From Cricetomys ansorgei (lineage: Eukaryota > Chordata > Mammalia > Rodentia > Nesomyidae): a stretch of 64,000 bases of DNA. Below, piece by piece: positions 47,746 through 60,008 of the stretch. Location of the stretch: positions 1,227,501-1,291,500 of the forward strand of contig JAMJFZ010000597.1 in NCBI GenBank assembly GCA_026225945.1, in the 5' to 3' direction. Made by a program: the position numbers and the translations under genes. The stretch's first letter is position 1, and each line of letters opens with the position of its first letter. The notes under the pieces are model-generated. The model searched no databases, was not told where the DNA came from, and worked only from the letters and a program-made list of their open reading frames with translations.

Positions 47746-49133
47746 GAGTATTTTCTTTGTAGGGAGGCATTTCTGATACCCGCCACACCCAAATGCCTTG
47801 CTCACCATGACTTTATTCTGCAGCATTGCTCTTACTCAGCACTCACATAATACATATTCTATTAATAAAATTTGCTAATAATATATCTAATTATGGAGAA
47901 GGCAATCTTTATGAGAGCAGAGATTTTTGCTCTAGTCATCTATTATGATCTTAAATGACTACCACACAGAACATATGAATTATCAAATAATTATTTCTTT
48001 AACTTAGAAATTGAATAGTGGGGCTAAACAGAGTTTGGGCAATGAGATAGATTTGGTTAGTTTGGATAGTTTGGATAGTTTGTGTTGGATAGATTTATTT
48101 CTTATCCTAGAAACCAGAGTTACCACCATATTGTCATAATCACTATGCCTAGTTTTTACTGAGCATATTCAATGCATTGGACAATATTCTACCCATTTTA
48201 ACTTTATTCCTTTGTCAAAATTTATCATCATCAAAAAAATTCAGGTTCTCAATTTTGAAACTTGCTTATTGACAATATTCTATTTCTTGTGGAAAGTCTT
48301 TCTTACTAGTGACACCTGGATGTCTGAAGTGGAATTTAACATGTAATGTGTGGACATTGAGAGTCGAGCACAAGTTAACCAAGAGGAGGTGATGAAAGCT
48401 TACACTTAACACATCAGGATTCTCCCATGATTCTGAGATTATCTCTACTCTGTTGTTTGATCATGAGCAGTAACCTTGAGAGTTCTTCCTCCCTGCGATG
48501 TGTGTACATCCACTTCTGTGTTGTAAGTCCTGCTGAGTGTAGAAATGGGGCTTCCTGTAATAATATTAAATCTCTCTCAGTGTTAAGTATCTTGATAATG
48601 GAAACTTTTTAGGTCTTTTATTCAGGAATCATTTGCATTTAATTGTTATTTCTGTTTCATGGATTCTTTTTTCTTTCCTGCTCTTTTGTTACACAAATAA
48701 TACCCAGTCAGATCTCATCATCTTCCATTCATTGTGAATTAAGATCCCTCTCTTCAAAAACACTTTAACCTGTCTTTCTTAGCACCACTGACTACTGAGG
48801 AGTGCCAGGGTAGGAGGGCAAATGGAGTTGTGTGAGCAGGCATTCTCTATAGAAGACAGAAAAGCTTGGACATGTACAAAAACGTATAATGTTGTTTCAG
48901 TTTAATTGAGAGAAAAAAGCAGGATTCTTTCAAAAGAACTGTAAACTCAATAGTCAAAAGTATTTTATGCACTTGGGAGAGGACAGATGCTTGACACTCA
49001 ACAATCATAACAACTGTAGAATATGAAACCAAATGAGGTTCCTTATTCAGAGTACAATAGGCTTATAACATAATGTGTGGAAGCTTTTCCCACCTTCCTG
49101 AATCTTGAATGTGCAATGAAATCGTGCAGAAGA
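47746..49133. other. Upstream region of Or10a4, nothing certain
   Basis: AT-rich unique-looking DNA. Promoter and noncoding exon for Or10a4 are expected here or further upstream but cannot be placed. Confidence 0.4.
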
Positions 49134-50081
49134 ATGACCTGGGGAAACTGGACAACTGTCAGGGAATTTATTCTTGTGAGTTTCTCAACCTTGTCCTATG
49201 AGATACAGGCTCTACTATTTCTCCTGTTCTTGATCATTTACTTAGTCACACTCATGGGCAATGTCCTCATCATCCTGGTGACTACAGCTGACTCTGCCCT
49301 GCAAAGTCCTATGTACTTCTTCCTGAGAAACTTATCCTTCCTGGAGATAGGCTTCAACTTGGTCATTGTGCCCAAGATGCTGAGTACCTTGATACTTCAA
49401 GACAAAACCATCTCTTTCCTTGGCTGTGCCACTCAGATGTATTTCTTCTTCTTCTTTGGGGCTGCTGAGTGCTGCCTCCTGGCAACAATGGCATACGACC
49501 GCTATGTTGCAATCTGTGATCCCTTGCGCTACCCAATAATCATGAGCCGCATGTCCTGTGCCCAGCTGGCAGCTGCCTCTTGGTTCTCCGGGTTTCCAGT
49601 GGCCACTGTGCAAACCACATGGATTTTCAGCTTCCCTTTTTGTGGCCCCAACAGGGTGAACCACTTCTTCTGCGACAGCCCTCCTGTCATAGCACTGGTT
49701 TGTGCTGACACCTCATTGTTTGAACTGGAGGCTCTGACAGCCACTGTCCTGTTCATCCTTTTCCCTTTCTTGCTGATTCTGGGTTCCTATGTTCGCATCC
49801 TCTCCACCATCTTCAGGATGCCTTCAGCTGAGGGGAAACGCAAGGCCTTTTCCACTTGCTCCTCCCACCTCCTGGTTGTCTCCCTCTTCTACAGCACTGC
49901 CATCCTCACATACTTCAGGCCTCGCTCAAACACCTCCCCAGAGAATAAAAAGATCCTGTCACTCTCCTACACAGTCGTCACTCCTATGTTGAACCCAATC
50001 ATCTACAGTTTAAGGAACAATGAGGTGAAGGCTGCTCTGAAGCGGGTCGTTCGCAGAGCTCTGGGCCCTCGGAAACTATGA
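49134..50081 (+). CDS. Or10a4: Olfactory receptor OR10A4 ortholog (mouse P2 receptor gene)
   Basis: Odorant-sensing class A GPCR, 315 aa from the ATG at 49134 (MTWGNWT), the same length and C-terminus type (ending RKL) as human OR10A4 as I remember it. The frame stays open upstream to an ATG at 49077, but the 19 extra residues do not resemble an OR N-terminus. Motifs: N5 glycosylation site, PMYFFL at 59-64, a five-phenylalanine run in TM3, [10 protein letters not shown] at 119-128, C98/C180, KAFSTCSSH at 237-245, and PMLNPIIYSLRN at 284-295. It shares long identical protein stretches with the two upstream OR10A copies, especially TM2-TM3, but clearly differs in TM5, ICL3 and the C-terminus. 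By established knowledge the mouse ortholog is P2 (Olfr17), widely used in axon-targeting and gene-choice studies. Transcribed toward the oppositely oriented OR2D2 gene about 2.9 kb away. Confidence 0.95.
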   Translation: MTWGNWTTVREFILVSFSTLSYEIQALLFLLFLIIYLVTLMGNVLIILVTTADSALQSPMYFFLRNLSFLEIGFNLVIVPKMLSTLILQDKTISFLGCATQMYFFFFFGAAECCLLATMAYDRYVAICDPLRYPIIMSRMSCAQLAAASWFSGFPVATVQTTWIFSFPFCGPNRVNHFFCDSPPVIALVCADTSLFELEALTATVLFILFPFLLILGSYVRILSTIFRMPSAEGKRKAFSTCSSHLLVVSLFYSTAILTYFRPRSNTSPENKKILSLSYTVVTPMLNPIIYSLRNNEVKAALKRVVRRALGPRKL

Positions 50082-52639
50082 TTTAGAAACGGGAAAGGGC
50101 ACAGCTTAAGGACAAAACAAGGAAAATTGATTTCTCCAAGTGTCTCCTTTTTTAGGGGACACTGGACCTACTGAGAGTTTGGACTTTCCACTAGGATCCA
50201 TTTGAGAACGAAAGAACACGGATGCTGAAGGAACTACTGCGGCCGGCTCTGAGACTGTGGTACTAAGTTCTCTGGGGTACTCCTCAGTACTTCAATTAGG
50301 ATCCTCTGAAAGTTGACAATTTCATATAACTTGTAATATTATTTTTATTCTAACCCTGATAGTCTTTATCCAGTTCCTTCTAGAATCTGTTTTACTTTCC
50401 TCAATTTGTCCAAACACACTATCTACATGTTTCAAGGGTGTCTTTATCTCTTAATTAAAATAATTATACTAATAATAACAAAAATATTTTTCACTCTTTC
50501 ACTCATTATTTTCAACTGATTTTTCATTCACATCCAGAATTTCACTCTGAATTCCATATCAGACCCGATCTAACCCTTGAGCACAAAGTTTTTGCCTAAT
50601 GTAATTTATGTATTAGTGAAAGGGTCAATAAAAAGATACGTTAAATCTCCTAGGTTTATAATGGTTGGCAATTAAAGAGCTCTGCCTCTGCAGCCAAAAT
50701 GACAATGTGTCTCGTCTACAAAAAGAATATTCCACATTTAAAGCTTCTAAATATCCTATGATCTGCACAGATAACCACAAATTATCCACAAACAGAATGG
50801 ACAGTCTGTGGTAGGAAGGTGCTTAGGCTCTCTGGCTAAGGATAAGTAGAGAATTATAGGAACCTGATACAGATAACTCAAAGGTTATTTTGTTTTCTCA
50901 ACTTTTCTGTGCTTTTGTTTTGATTGGATAAAATCAGTTGTCCTTTCAAGACTACACATTTGATCAACAGAGCAGCCTCTCTTCAGGATTCTTCCCTGTG
51001 AGCACAGTACAACTTCAGACTTTCAACAAACTGCAGCCTTGCTATACTGGCAGGATACATGTGTATAAACATATTCCTGAAATTTCAGTGATCACCACAG
51101 GGTATTTACTGCAGAGGCATTTCCTCTCTGATGACTCTATGGTCTTCCCTATCTCTTTATACCATGAGGAACTAGAACCAGTTATTTCCTGAACAAAGGA
51201 TCCTTCAGCACCACAGTAACAAGGGCCCCTAATAACAAACAGCAGGAAAACACATTATTTATTACAGAATCCATATTAACTTTGTACAATAACATTTTAT
51301 ACAAAAGAACATGCTTTGTGTAGTGTATAGAATTTAACAACATATCAAAGCCAGTGCTACTCACAGACAAAATATACACATGCTCGTAAAATTACAATGC
51401 TGCCTTGTTGATTGCTTCTATTTCCAGGAACAAATAGGGTTGCTGAAATATATTCGAGGAAGGGAAGACTGATTTGAAATCAAGAAGCTTTACAGTCATT
51501 ATCACTTCCTTGAACAACAGTGATAATCAAAGGGAAATCTAAAAGAAATTCAACAAACAGGAATGTATGAACATATGCTCAGGAAAGAAATTTTAGGTCA
51601 CCACTGCTAACAAATTTCCACAAATAGAGGCTAAGGTTTAAACAAATCCATGAGAGAGTAGAAAATAAACATTGCAATTACCAGTTTGAATCTGAAGACC
51701 AGAATCAGAAATATAGCTTCATTCTTCATTTCCTAATTAATTGGGTTTCCTTACCCTTACTCCTCCTCATTTCTTTGAGTAAATAATCCTGGCCAATGTT
51801 TTGTTTTTTTTTATATCAAAGCAGACACTTTCTGTACGTGATGTCACACTATGATGGAGTCATTAATGGAACTTGGTGTTTTCACTATTGCAAACATTAA
51901 TTAATCACTAGACAAGAGAAAAAATGCATGATGAGGGCAAAAAGGGCCACCTTCACCTTCTCATGACCCTTTCAGATGCATCCTCCTACCTGTTTACCTT
52001 GCTATTTGATTCAGAGTATCTGATGGGTTTATGAGTTATATACATAGGCTCTCTTGTCCTCTGGATCCTATCTGAAATAAAATATTGGAGGAGAAGAAAG
52101 TGGATGGAGAATTTCCTTTAAATATTTTTTTCTCATGGCTTGCTCACACACATAACCTATTTCCCTGGTCTTGCCTGGTGGTCTTTGCATATAGCTACCA
52201 TCATTCGTTTCTAGTTCCTTCCTCTTAGTTCTTCAGGCATGGAGTTGATTACAGCCCTAAGATGTGTCATTATTTCTTGTTGGTTTAAAAACTCTGTATT
52301 AACATTTGTGGGGAAATTATTCTAATAAATATGATCTTCATGTCTCTAAAAAAAAAGAGTGTGAACTGTCAAGAGAGCCTCATTTATTCTACTTCACTCT
52401 TCTGGTCCTCTTCATTACCCACCTCAGACATATACAGCTATGCATGCTTGCACACACAAGTAACACTTTGATCACAGTAAGGTATTTTCAAATTTTTATT
52501 TTATGATGTAAAGAAATTCAGAAATAATGAAACGAAAACTTGGATTACAATCTGGGATAGACAACAACAAATGCCATAATTTTAAAGATATATTTTTGTC
52601 TTGGGAGATTTTTTTTCTAATTTTTGGAAAAGATCTCTG
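50082..52639. other. Convergent intergenic between Or10a4 and Or2d2
   Basis: No repeat I recognise. A small CpG cluster lies at about 50205-50250 (including GCGGCCGG), just downstream of Or10a4. An 84-codon frame at 50938-51192 has no recognisable domain. Confidence 0.4.
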
Positions 52640-52735
52640 GGTCATGATATTAGGTAATGCAGAGGGCCACATTCCAATCATAAGGCATCACTAGGATAAG
52701 GGTACATTGTATGTTCACAAAAAAAGAAAAGGCTT
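52640..52735 (-). pseudogene. OR2D-like olfactory receptor relic (TM3/ICL2 fragment)
   Basis: About 95 bp aligns with the part of the Or2d2 coding sequence that encodes the segment around [16 protein letters not shown], same strand. Shared blocks include the ATCATGAC complement, the run around GGTAATGCAGAGGG and the run around AAGGGTACATTGT. Read on the minus strand it gives QCTLILVMPYDWNVALCI followed by a stop, where the gene has [17 protein letters not shown]. It has several substitutions and a short deletion near the DRY region. No convincing OR sequence flanks it, so this is an isolated remnant of a decayed or partial tandem duplicate. Confidence 0.75.
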
Positions 52736-52956
52736 CAAAAGCTCTTCACTGTCAAAGGACAAATCAGAAGAAAGTATATCTTCCTTCCAACTGCTCCATA
52801 TATTATTAATCTTCTCCTTCCCCAAAGGAAGTGTGGGATAAAGGCTAAAGTGTGTGTCCACCAACAAGGCCCAATGGTGAGCATCTTACCATAGCTTACA
52901 CTCATAAGGAAGACTGTCTATTGTGTGTTATTCGTAGGACATCAAGAGGGTCTGGG

Positions 52957-53904
52957 TCAGCAGGTGATTCTATGCCTGTTTGGGAAGTTCTTCATGGCTA
53001 CTTTCCACAGAGCTCCCTTTACATCTTTGTTCCTCAGGCTGTAGATAAGGGGATTGAGCATAGGTGTCACCATTGCATAGAAAACAGACACCAGTTTCTC
53101 CTGCTCTTTGGAAGACTTTGGTGTCATGTAGGTGATAATTGCTGACCCATAAAAAAGGATGACAACCATGAGGTGGGAACCACAGGTAGAAAATGCCTTG
53201 AGCCTCCCTGAAGCTGACTTCATCTTGACCACAGTCACTATGATGCGGGCATAGGACACCAGAATTAGGGACACAGGTATGAGGAGAATTACAACTCCCA
53301 TAAGGAAAATGGCCATCTCTGAAGTGTGTGTGTCTGTAGATGCCAGGATCAGCAGTGCAGGTGCCTCACAAAAGAAATGAGCGATACTGTTGCTGCCTCG
53401 ATAGGGAAGACTTAATGTGAAAGTAGTATCCACCATGGACACCAAAATGCCACTAGTCCAGGATGCTATAGCCAGCTGGATACACACCCTCCACGTCATG
53501 ATGCTAGGGTAATGCAGAGGGTTGCAGATAGCCACGTACCGATCATAGGACATCACTGCCAGAAGGGTACATTGTGTACACCCAAAAATGAGAAAGAGCA
53601 GAAGCTGAGCTGCACAGCGCCTGAAGGAAATGACCTTTTTCTTTGAAAGGAGATGGATGAGAGCCTGAGGAACAATGTTGGTAGAAAAGCAGAGGTCAGC
53701 CAGAGATAGGTTACACAGAAAGAAATACATGGGCGTGTGAAGCCGAGAGTCAACCGAAACGAGGAACATGAGAAGTAGGTTTCCAAGCACAGTGACCAGA
53801 TAGATGCCCAGGAATAAGATGAAAAGCAGCTGCTGGGTGTACGAATCATCAGAGAGTCCCAGAAGGAGAAATTCGGTCACCTGTGTCTGATTTGTCTGTC
53901 TCAT
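52957..53904 (-). CDS. Or2d2: Olfactory receptor OR2D2 ortholog
   Basis: Odorant-sensing class A GPCR, 315 aa, minus strand, start at 53904 (MRQTNQT) and TGA stop at 52957-52959. Motifs: N5 glycosylation site (NQT), GN at 41-42, PMYFFL at 58-63, C97 and C179 for the core disulfide, [10 protein letters not shown] at 118-127, KAFSTCGSH at 236-244, and [12 protein letters not shown] at 281-292. The second ECL2 cysteine pair seen in most ORs is absent: R169 and S189 occupy those positions. The loss is paired and I recall the same in human OR2D2, so it looks like a family trait rather than damage. The C-terminus seems about seven residues longer than the human protein I recall, which ends near NFP. 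It lies tail-to-tail with Or10a4, matching human gene order. A degenerate OR2D-like fragment lies about 220 bp beyond its stop codon. Confidence 0.95.
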   Translation of the reverse strand: MRQTNQTQVTEFLLLGLSDDSYTQQLLFILFLGIYLVTVLGNLLLMFLVSVDSRLHTPMYFFLCNLSLADLCFSTNIVPQALIHLLSKKKVISFRRCAAQLLLFLIFGCTQCTLLAVMSYDRYVAICNPLHYPSIMTWRVCIQLAIASWTSGILVSMVDTTFTLSLPYRGSNSIAHFFCEAPALLILASTDTHTSEMAIFLMGVVILLIPVSLILVSYARIIVTVVKMKSASGRLKAFSTCGSHLMVVILFYGSAIITYMTPKSSKEQEKLVSVFYAMVTPMLNPLIYSLRNKDVKGALWKVAMKNFPNRHRITC

Positions 53905-55685
53905 AGTTCATCTCCTTTTTCAGCAAGAAGACTCTAGAACACAGGTATGTGTAATATAGAATTATTTTATCCAGACTTTGGAGGGTTTAGAGATAGTCCC
54001 AATCATGGGGAAACATTTCAAAAACTACTCTTTGCTGGTTCTTCAGAAGATTATCACACTGTAGGATTTGGAACATTTGGAACGCTTGTACAAGAGTGCT
54101 CTGTGAGATGGAACACTTGCTGTTGGTATCATCTGGCGAGTAGGGAGTAGATAAAAAGAATCATCTCATTTATTCTGGGCACCAGCCTTCTATAACACAG
54201 TAATGAGTCGGATTGCAATAATCTGTAAAGCTATTATGTGAGATGCCAGTGCATTATTAATGGACTCCTTGTGGCTTATGCTACTCTCGTGCTTCACTCA
54301 AATTATGATTGTGTTGAATTTCTAAAAAAATATTTTGGACATGTTGTCTTCTCCCTGAAAGGAAAGCCACAGAGGTGTAAGGATTCAAAAAGAACCAGAA
54401 TACCTTATCGAATCCATTTGTTTCTTAAATAGAGAAAATAACCTATCTTGAAGGAGGACAATATGTCAAAGGATATGTCTGATTGACAGCCTTTGCATTC
54501 CTGACCACAGCATCAGCTGTAGCTCTGTATTCCCAGCGTCAGCTGTGAATGAACTTCTAAAACAGTGGACACATCATCACCACAACAAAACTTCCATTTA
54601 AGCCATCAACTCAGCTAGGTTCCTGTTCAAACGGTACTAACTCCCTGCCTGAGCCAATCAACAGCTCTCACTTTCTCCCATTATCTGTCATCTACCCCTC
54701 CCAAAGACTATAAATCCTCCTCTGAAAATGATGTCATTTTTACTGTGTCTTTTAGAAGACATGGAGTAGCACATTGTTCAGTCCATGGTCATGAGTTATA
54801 TAAATCAAAATACTTTGATCATATACTTAAGCAGAGTTATTAGAAGGTTTGCCAATATCCTTAGAGATATTGAGTACATTTTGGATAATAATTGTGCTTT
54901 TTTGAAAAATAGTGCTTTTCCACAAAGAAAGGAAATTTAAAGCATAAACTTTAAGGTTCCATGAAAGGGTTGAGTTATCTATCCTTTATCCATCTGGTAA
55001 AGGTGTCTCAAAATAGTGTTTTAAAATCCACAATAATAAACGTACAAATAGTTACTAAGGTAACTGGTTATATTAAAGTACAGATATCAAAATAGTTTTA
55101 GAAAACAGATATGCAAACAACAACATATGGGTTTCATCAGCATGATAATAAATATGATGCATCATTATCAGCACATTAATTGTTCTATATAATGAACCCA
55201 GAACAACTTCATTTCAAAATAATTATGACTTCAAATACTTAGAGATAGCTTCAACAATTGTGATGTGATATAAAAAAATACTTTTGACTTTTACAGTTAG
55301 AACAGCCAGATAATTTAATGTCATGTCGAGTTGTATCCCACATTTAGAATAAGATGTCAAATTCTATTTGAGGGGAATAAATAGAAATAAAGCATTTCAC
55401 ATCCAGATTGAAGAACACATTTAGTCCTGGTATGCATTTCCCTTTAAAATCTGAAAAAGACAAGAGCATGTCCCACATAATCTAATAACAGGCTACCAGG
55501 ATCTGGATGGAGCTGTGAGTCTAAGTGACACAATGTTCAACTCATAGCAGGCTTTAGAATAAAGTTGGCAAGTGGGATGAGGAGGGAGTTGTACTGCACC
55601 TGGATTTAACTGATGCTTTAGTGGCTCTTTCACATGTGTGTAGTTGCTCTGAAGCAAACAGGCTGGTACAATCCATGCACCACTC
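53905..55685. other. Upstream region of Or2d2, nothing certain
   Basis: Unique-looking AT-rich DNA; the Or2d2 promoter and any noncoding exon should lie here. No motif strong enough to place them. Confidence 0.4.
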
Positions 55686-56046
55686 TATTAGTTACTTTTA
55701 TTGTCACTGTGACAAAATGACAAAATGACAAAATCAGCTTATGGAAGGAAGGATCTATTTTGGATCACAGTTTGAGTTTCAGTCCATCATGGTGAGGAGG
55801 CTGTGGGAGCAGAAATATGAGGTTATGGATCACTACATCCATAGTAAGGAAGTGAAGCAGAATGAGATAAGTCCTGCCTAGCTTGTTCTCTGTATTTATT
55901 GTGTCCTGGGTCCAAGCATATGATGGCACTTCCCACATTCAATGTGGGCCTTCTCCCCTCAGTTAAACCTTTCTGGAAACAGCCTCACAGATATACATAA
56001 AGGTGATTTCTAAAACCTGTCAAGTTGACAATGAAGAGTAACCACT
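55686..56046 (-). mobile_element. MaLR/ERVL-type solo LTR relic
   Basis: Reversed TGTCAACTTGACAGG-type LTR: TATTAGTTAC, GTCACTGTGACAAAATGAC, GGAAGGATCTATTTTGGATCACAG, CAGTCCATCATGGTGAGG, TTCCCACATTCAATGTGGGCC, ACCTGTCAAGTTGACAATG in order. The motif ACAAAATG is tandemly repeated three times near 55712. Subfamily not assigned. Confidence 0.7.
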
Positions 56047-56740
56047 GTTAAATATCTATATGACAAAAGCACAACTTTAACAATATTACATTACCTACAG
56101 CTATTTACTCTTAGAATTTTCCCCCACAATATCTTTCCCCATTCTCCATTCTAAAACCAATCACACTAGACATATACATACATTATGCCCACTCACAAAT
56201 ACCTACTCTTAGATACACAAATATGCCTGCAGCATTATCTAATTACCTCCACAGTAGGTCTTACCAAATTATATTTTAAAACATATGTCTTTCTGTATGC
56301 CCATAGCTGATCAAGGACATGGACCACATTGAAAGCACTTTTCTTCGTAGGTACATGATCAATTGTGGTTCATAATAAGAATCTACAGTGTTCTTGAACT
56401 GATTTGATCTAAGTCAAAATATTCTAGACAGAGATGACTTATAGTCCACGTCTTATGTGACTGTGACATGGCACATGGTAGGGCTCTCACTAACTCTGAG
56501 ATGGTATAACAAGGTGATACTCCCAACATCCCTTAGTATCTTAAAAGGAAATTCTCCCATCTAAATGTGAAGCTGAAAATATTCCCCCAAGTGACTGCAA
56601 GCTTGCCCCCAAAGTCAGGAACTTTCTGCTAAAACATCATTTTCACTCTTACACTTTCTAACATTTCATTTAGCTTTCTCTATAGAGTTTTTGGGAAAAT
56701 GTCCATTTCTTTACAGATAAACACCCCTCCAGTGAACACG

Positions 56741-56795
<55 letters not shown>

Positions 56796-57649
56796 GACTC
56801 CTTGGAAGTCCTGCTTATGTTTCCATAAGAACCATGATTCTTTTTCACTGGGAATTCAACACTGTAATTATGATTTGATAAAGTAGAGCTACCACAGGAA
56901 AAAAACCTTGGCTAGATCTATGCAAGAAGATAAGTAAATCCTAAGAATCAAATCTAAGTAAAAGCAATTCACTCCCAATCTGACCCCATTTCCCTCTCTT
57001 AGTTCACCTCAGGCCTTCTCTTCTGGTTTTATGAATCTTGCCAAATTTTCTTTTCCAAAGGAAAAATATAAAAATTAAATTAACATATCAGAATGCGTGA
57101 GTGCATTTCACTCTTGAAAGAGAAAGCCCTAGAGTGGCATTGGCTGAAGCACTGGTCAGGCCCTGAATAGAGAAAGCAGGCATCTTGCCGTAAAGGCAAA
57201 GATCTCAGTCAAAGCTTGGAAGTTAAGACAAAGACAGACAGGAAGGGCTGTCTCCCGCAGTCTCCTGCTGTAGGTAAGGTTGTTTTATTGTCTTCAGAAT
57301 ATACTGTAATACAGTGGCTCCTTAAATGAGGTGAATGAAGTAGGAAGTGGAGGTGTTAGAAGCTGTCTCTGGAGCAGTTAGGGTACTCAGGAGAATTCAG
57401 AATCATCAGCGGGAATGGATCCTGATCTGTGCTTCCTCTCAAAAGTCTCCCAAATGGCTGTAGAGATGACAGAAAAATAACACAGTTATGACTTCCATCT
57501 TGCTTATAGGCCCTGTCACTGAATCTTATATGGTTTCTATGAAGAAGTCATACATAGTTTCAGTTAAGTATTTGGTTTCTAGAAGAAAAGAAACACTAGA
57601 CTGAAGGTTAGCTCTTCCATTTATATTCCCTGCAGGTGTTTGAGAAAGT
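56047..57649. other. Intergenic with (CA)n
   Basis: A (CA)n run occupies about 56742-56792. The rest is unique-looking without a recognisable gene. Confidence 0.4.
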
Positions 57650-58017
57650 TCAATGGAGTATTGCAATTACTCCCTATTATTGTATTGGGGATTAATCTGT
57701 CTTTACATCGAATAGCATTTGTTATATGAAATTGGTGTCTCTCATGTTATGTGAATATATATATTTAATATTCTAATGTCCCATTGATGAACGTTTCCTT
57801 TAATTGCTATGAAATGATCTCCATTGTGTTTTCTAATTTTAATTGGTGGTTTATTTTGTTAGGTATAACGAAAAAAAAATTGCTTGGCTCTAGTTTAATT
57901 TGCTTGGATGACCTTTTACCATCTTTTACCCTAAAGTTGTGTCTGTCATTTTAGGTTCCATTTTTTTTTAATCTAGGTTCCATTTTTTTTTAATCTAATC
58001 TGCTGGTTTGTGTCTAT

Positions 58018-58056
<39 letters not shown>

Positions 58057-59110
58057 TTTTTGAGGCAGGATCTCATTATGTAGCCCTGTCTGACCTGGAA
58101 CTTACAATGTATATTAAACAGGCTCACAGAGATCATTTTGCCTCTCCCTCTGGAGTACAGGAATTACTAGTCTACTTTATATCTGATGATTTAGGAATTG
58201 AGATCATTAGTATTTAGAGTGATTATTAAAGTTTTTATCAGTCCCTATTATTTTGTTGTTGTGTAGCATTTAGTGTTTTCTTATTCCTTCCTCATTTGCT
58301 TAACTGCTGTTTCTACTGTAGATTTGTGGGTGTGTTCATCTTTCTCTTTACTCTGAAAGATTTCTTCAAGTGTATTCTATGCAGCTGTTCAGTGGTGATG
58401 AATTCCCTCATCCTGTTTTCACTGTGGAACATTTTTCACTCCCCTTCATTGATTGCAGATAGTTTTCCTGGGTACGGTACTCCAAATGAACAGTTGCTTT
58501 TCAGAGTTTGAAATTCATCATTCCAAACACTCCTGGCTTTTAAATTTTATTTTCAAAAATCTTATTCTGGTGGGATTTCTTTTATAAGTGACTTGGTATT
58601 TCTCAATTGTGGCTTTCAATATAGTTTAATTCTGTATATTTAGTCTCTTAACTATGGTATGATTAGGGATTTTCTCTTCTGGTCTGGTTTGCTTTGGGAT
58701 ATAAACACCTCCTGTATCTGGATGGTCATATCTTTTCCTACATTTGGAAAGTTTTCTGCTATGATTTTATTGAAAATATTTTCTATGGATTTAGCATGAA
58801 AATCTCCTTCTATACCCATGATTCATAGATTTGTTATTTTCATACCAACCCATTGATCTCAAATTGCTGTTCATACATATTTAGTTTTTTCACTGTCTAA
58901 ATTTTCTAATTCCTCTACCTTGTCCTCAAACTCTCATAATCTATCTTCCCCATGATCTCTTCTGTTGATGATGACTTCCTCAGATCTTTTTATTTGACTG
59001 TATAGTCTACAACTAATATAGACTTCCTTATATTATTCTGCTGTGTGAACACTGTTCCCTTCAATCTGTGTTTATTCCAGTGGAAGGACTGTTTCTATCT
59101 GCCCACAGAA
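57650..59110 (-). mobile_element. L1 internal fragment interrupted by a SINE
   Basis: 57650-57960 resembles reversed L1 ORF2 (TTGCTTGGATGACCTTTTACCATC). 58230-59110 resembles a reversed internal L1 segment (GATAGTTTTCCTGGGTACGG, CACTCCTGGCTTTTAAATTTTATTT, GGAAAGTTTTCTGCTATGATTTTATTG). A B1-like copy and a (TTTA)n tract separate the two. Confidence 0.65.
58014..58170 (-). mobile_element. B1-type SINE with (TTTA)n
   Basis: A (TTTA)n tract at about 58014-58060, which would be the element's A-rich tail, followed by TTTGAGGCAGGATCTCATTATGTAGCCC, GACCTGGAACTTAC and GGCTCACAGAGATC. Inserted in the L1. Confidence 0.75.
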
Positions 59111-59439
59111 TGCCACAGACAAGATGCATATTCTCTCTGGTTTAGAACACTCTAAGATGTTATGCAAGTGGCCCTCCTTTGTCTGTGAGACTTCTGCCCC
59201 CTGAGCACATCTGGTGAAAGTGATCAGAACTACTCTGTAAGTTTCTCATTGCTTCTCTGTTTCCGCTTTGAACACTGAGATATCCTGGAATAAAAACTTC
59301 AAAGAAGCCCAGTTGTAGGCTCTTGAGTCATATCCTCTGGGGTCCCTGGTTGTATTAAATTGGGACCACTGGGTGGTCATGATAGACATTTTGCACGTTT
59401 TAATTTTACTTTCACCATCTCATTTAAATCTGTCCTCTA

Positions 59440-59440
<1 letters not shown>

Positions 59441-59503
<63 letters not shown>
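59441..59503. repeat. (CT)n microsatellite
   Basis: Nearly pure CT run of about 31 units. Confidence 0.95.
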
Positions 59504-59504
<1 letters not shown>

Positions 59505-59665
59505 AATATATATAAAATCAGTATTCCTACCTTGTCAAAATTGTCAAATTGTCAAATTCCACTTTCATTTCTTGTATTGACTTTATTACATTTGCTATTT
59601 TTGTTTTGTTTGTTTTCTTAGAATTCACTCGGGAAATTTTGTGTCCGCTGTTCTTTGAACATTCA

Positions 59666-60008
59666 TGTGGTCATTTGATTGAGAAATGTCCTCCATGGTA
59701 CATATATTTGAGCACTTGCCCCCAGATAATAGTTCTGTTGGGGAAGTTATGGAACCTTTTGGAGGTGGAGATTTCCTGAAGGAAACAGGGAGAGTTTTGA
59801 GAGTTTAGAGCCTTGTTTTCCTTCCAGTCTACCTTCTGCAAGTGGTTGAAGCTGTGATCTTTCAACGTCCCGCTCTGCTCACGTTTTCATAAATCTTCCT
59901 TGGCTTATAAACTCTGACTCTGAAACTATAAGCCAAAATAATCTCTTTATTCCATAAGGCACTTTGGGCTATAGTGTTTTATCACACCTATAAAAAGTAA
60001 CTAACACA
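59666..60008 (+). mobile_element. MaLR-type solo LTR (MTE/ORR1-like)
   Basis: TGTGG start, GAGAAATGTCCTCCATGGTAC, GCACTTGCCCCCAGATAATAG, TTATGGAACCTTTTGGAGGTGGAG, ATAAGCCAAAATAATCTCTTTATTCC, ending GTAACTAACACA. Possible 5-bp target duplication ATTCA/ATTTA. About 343 bp, a complete solo LTR. Confidence 0.8.

Noticed and set aside
49077..49133. N-terminal extension of Or10a4 from the ATG at 49077
   Set aside because: The 19 extra residues are not OR-like; 49134 gives 315 aa and the MTWGNWT start.
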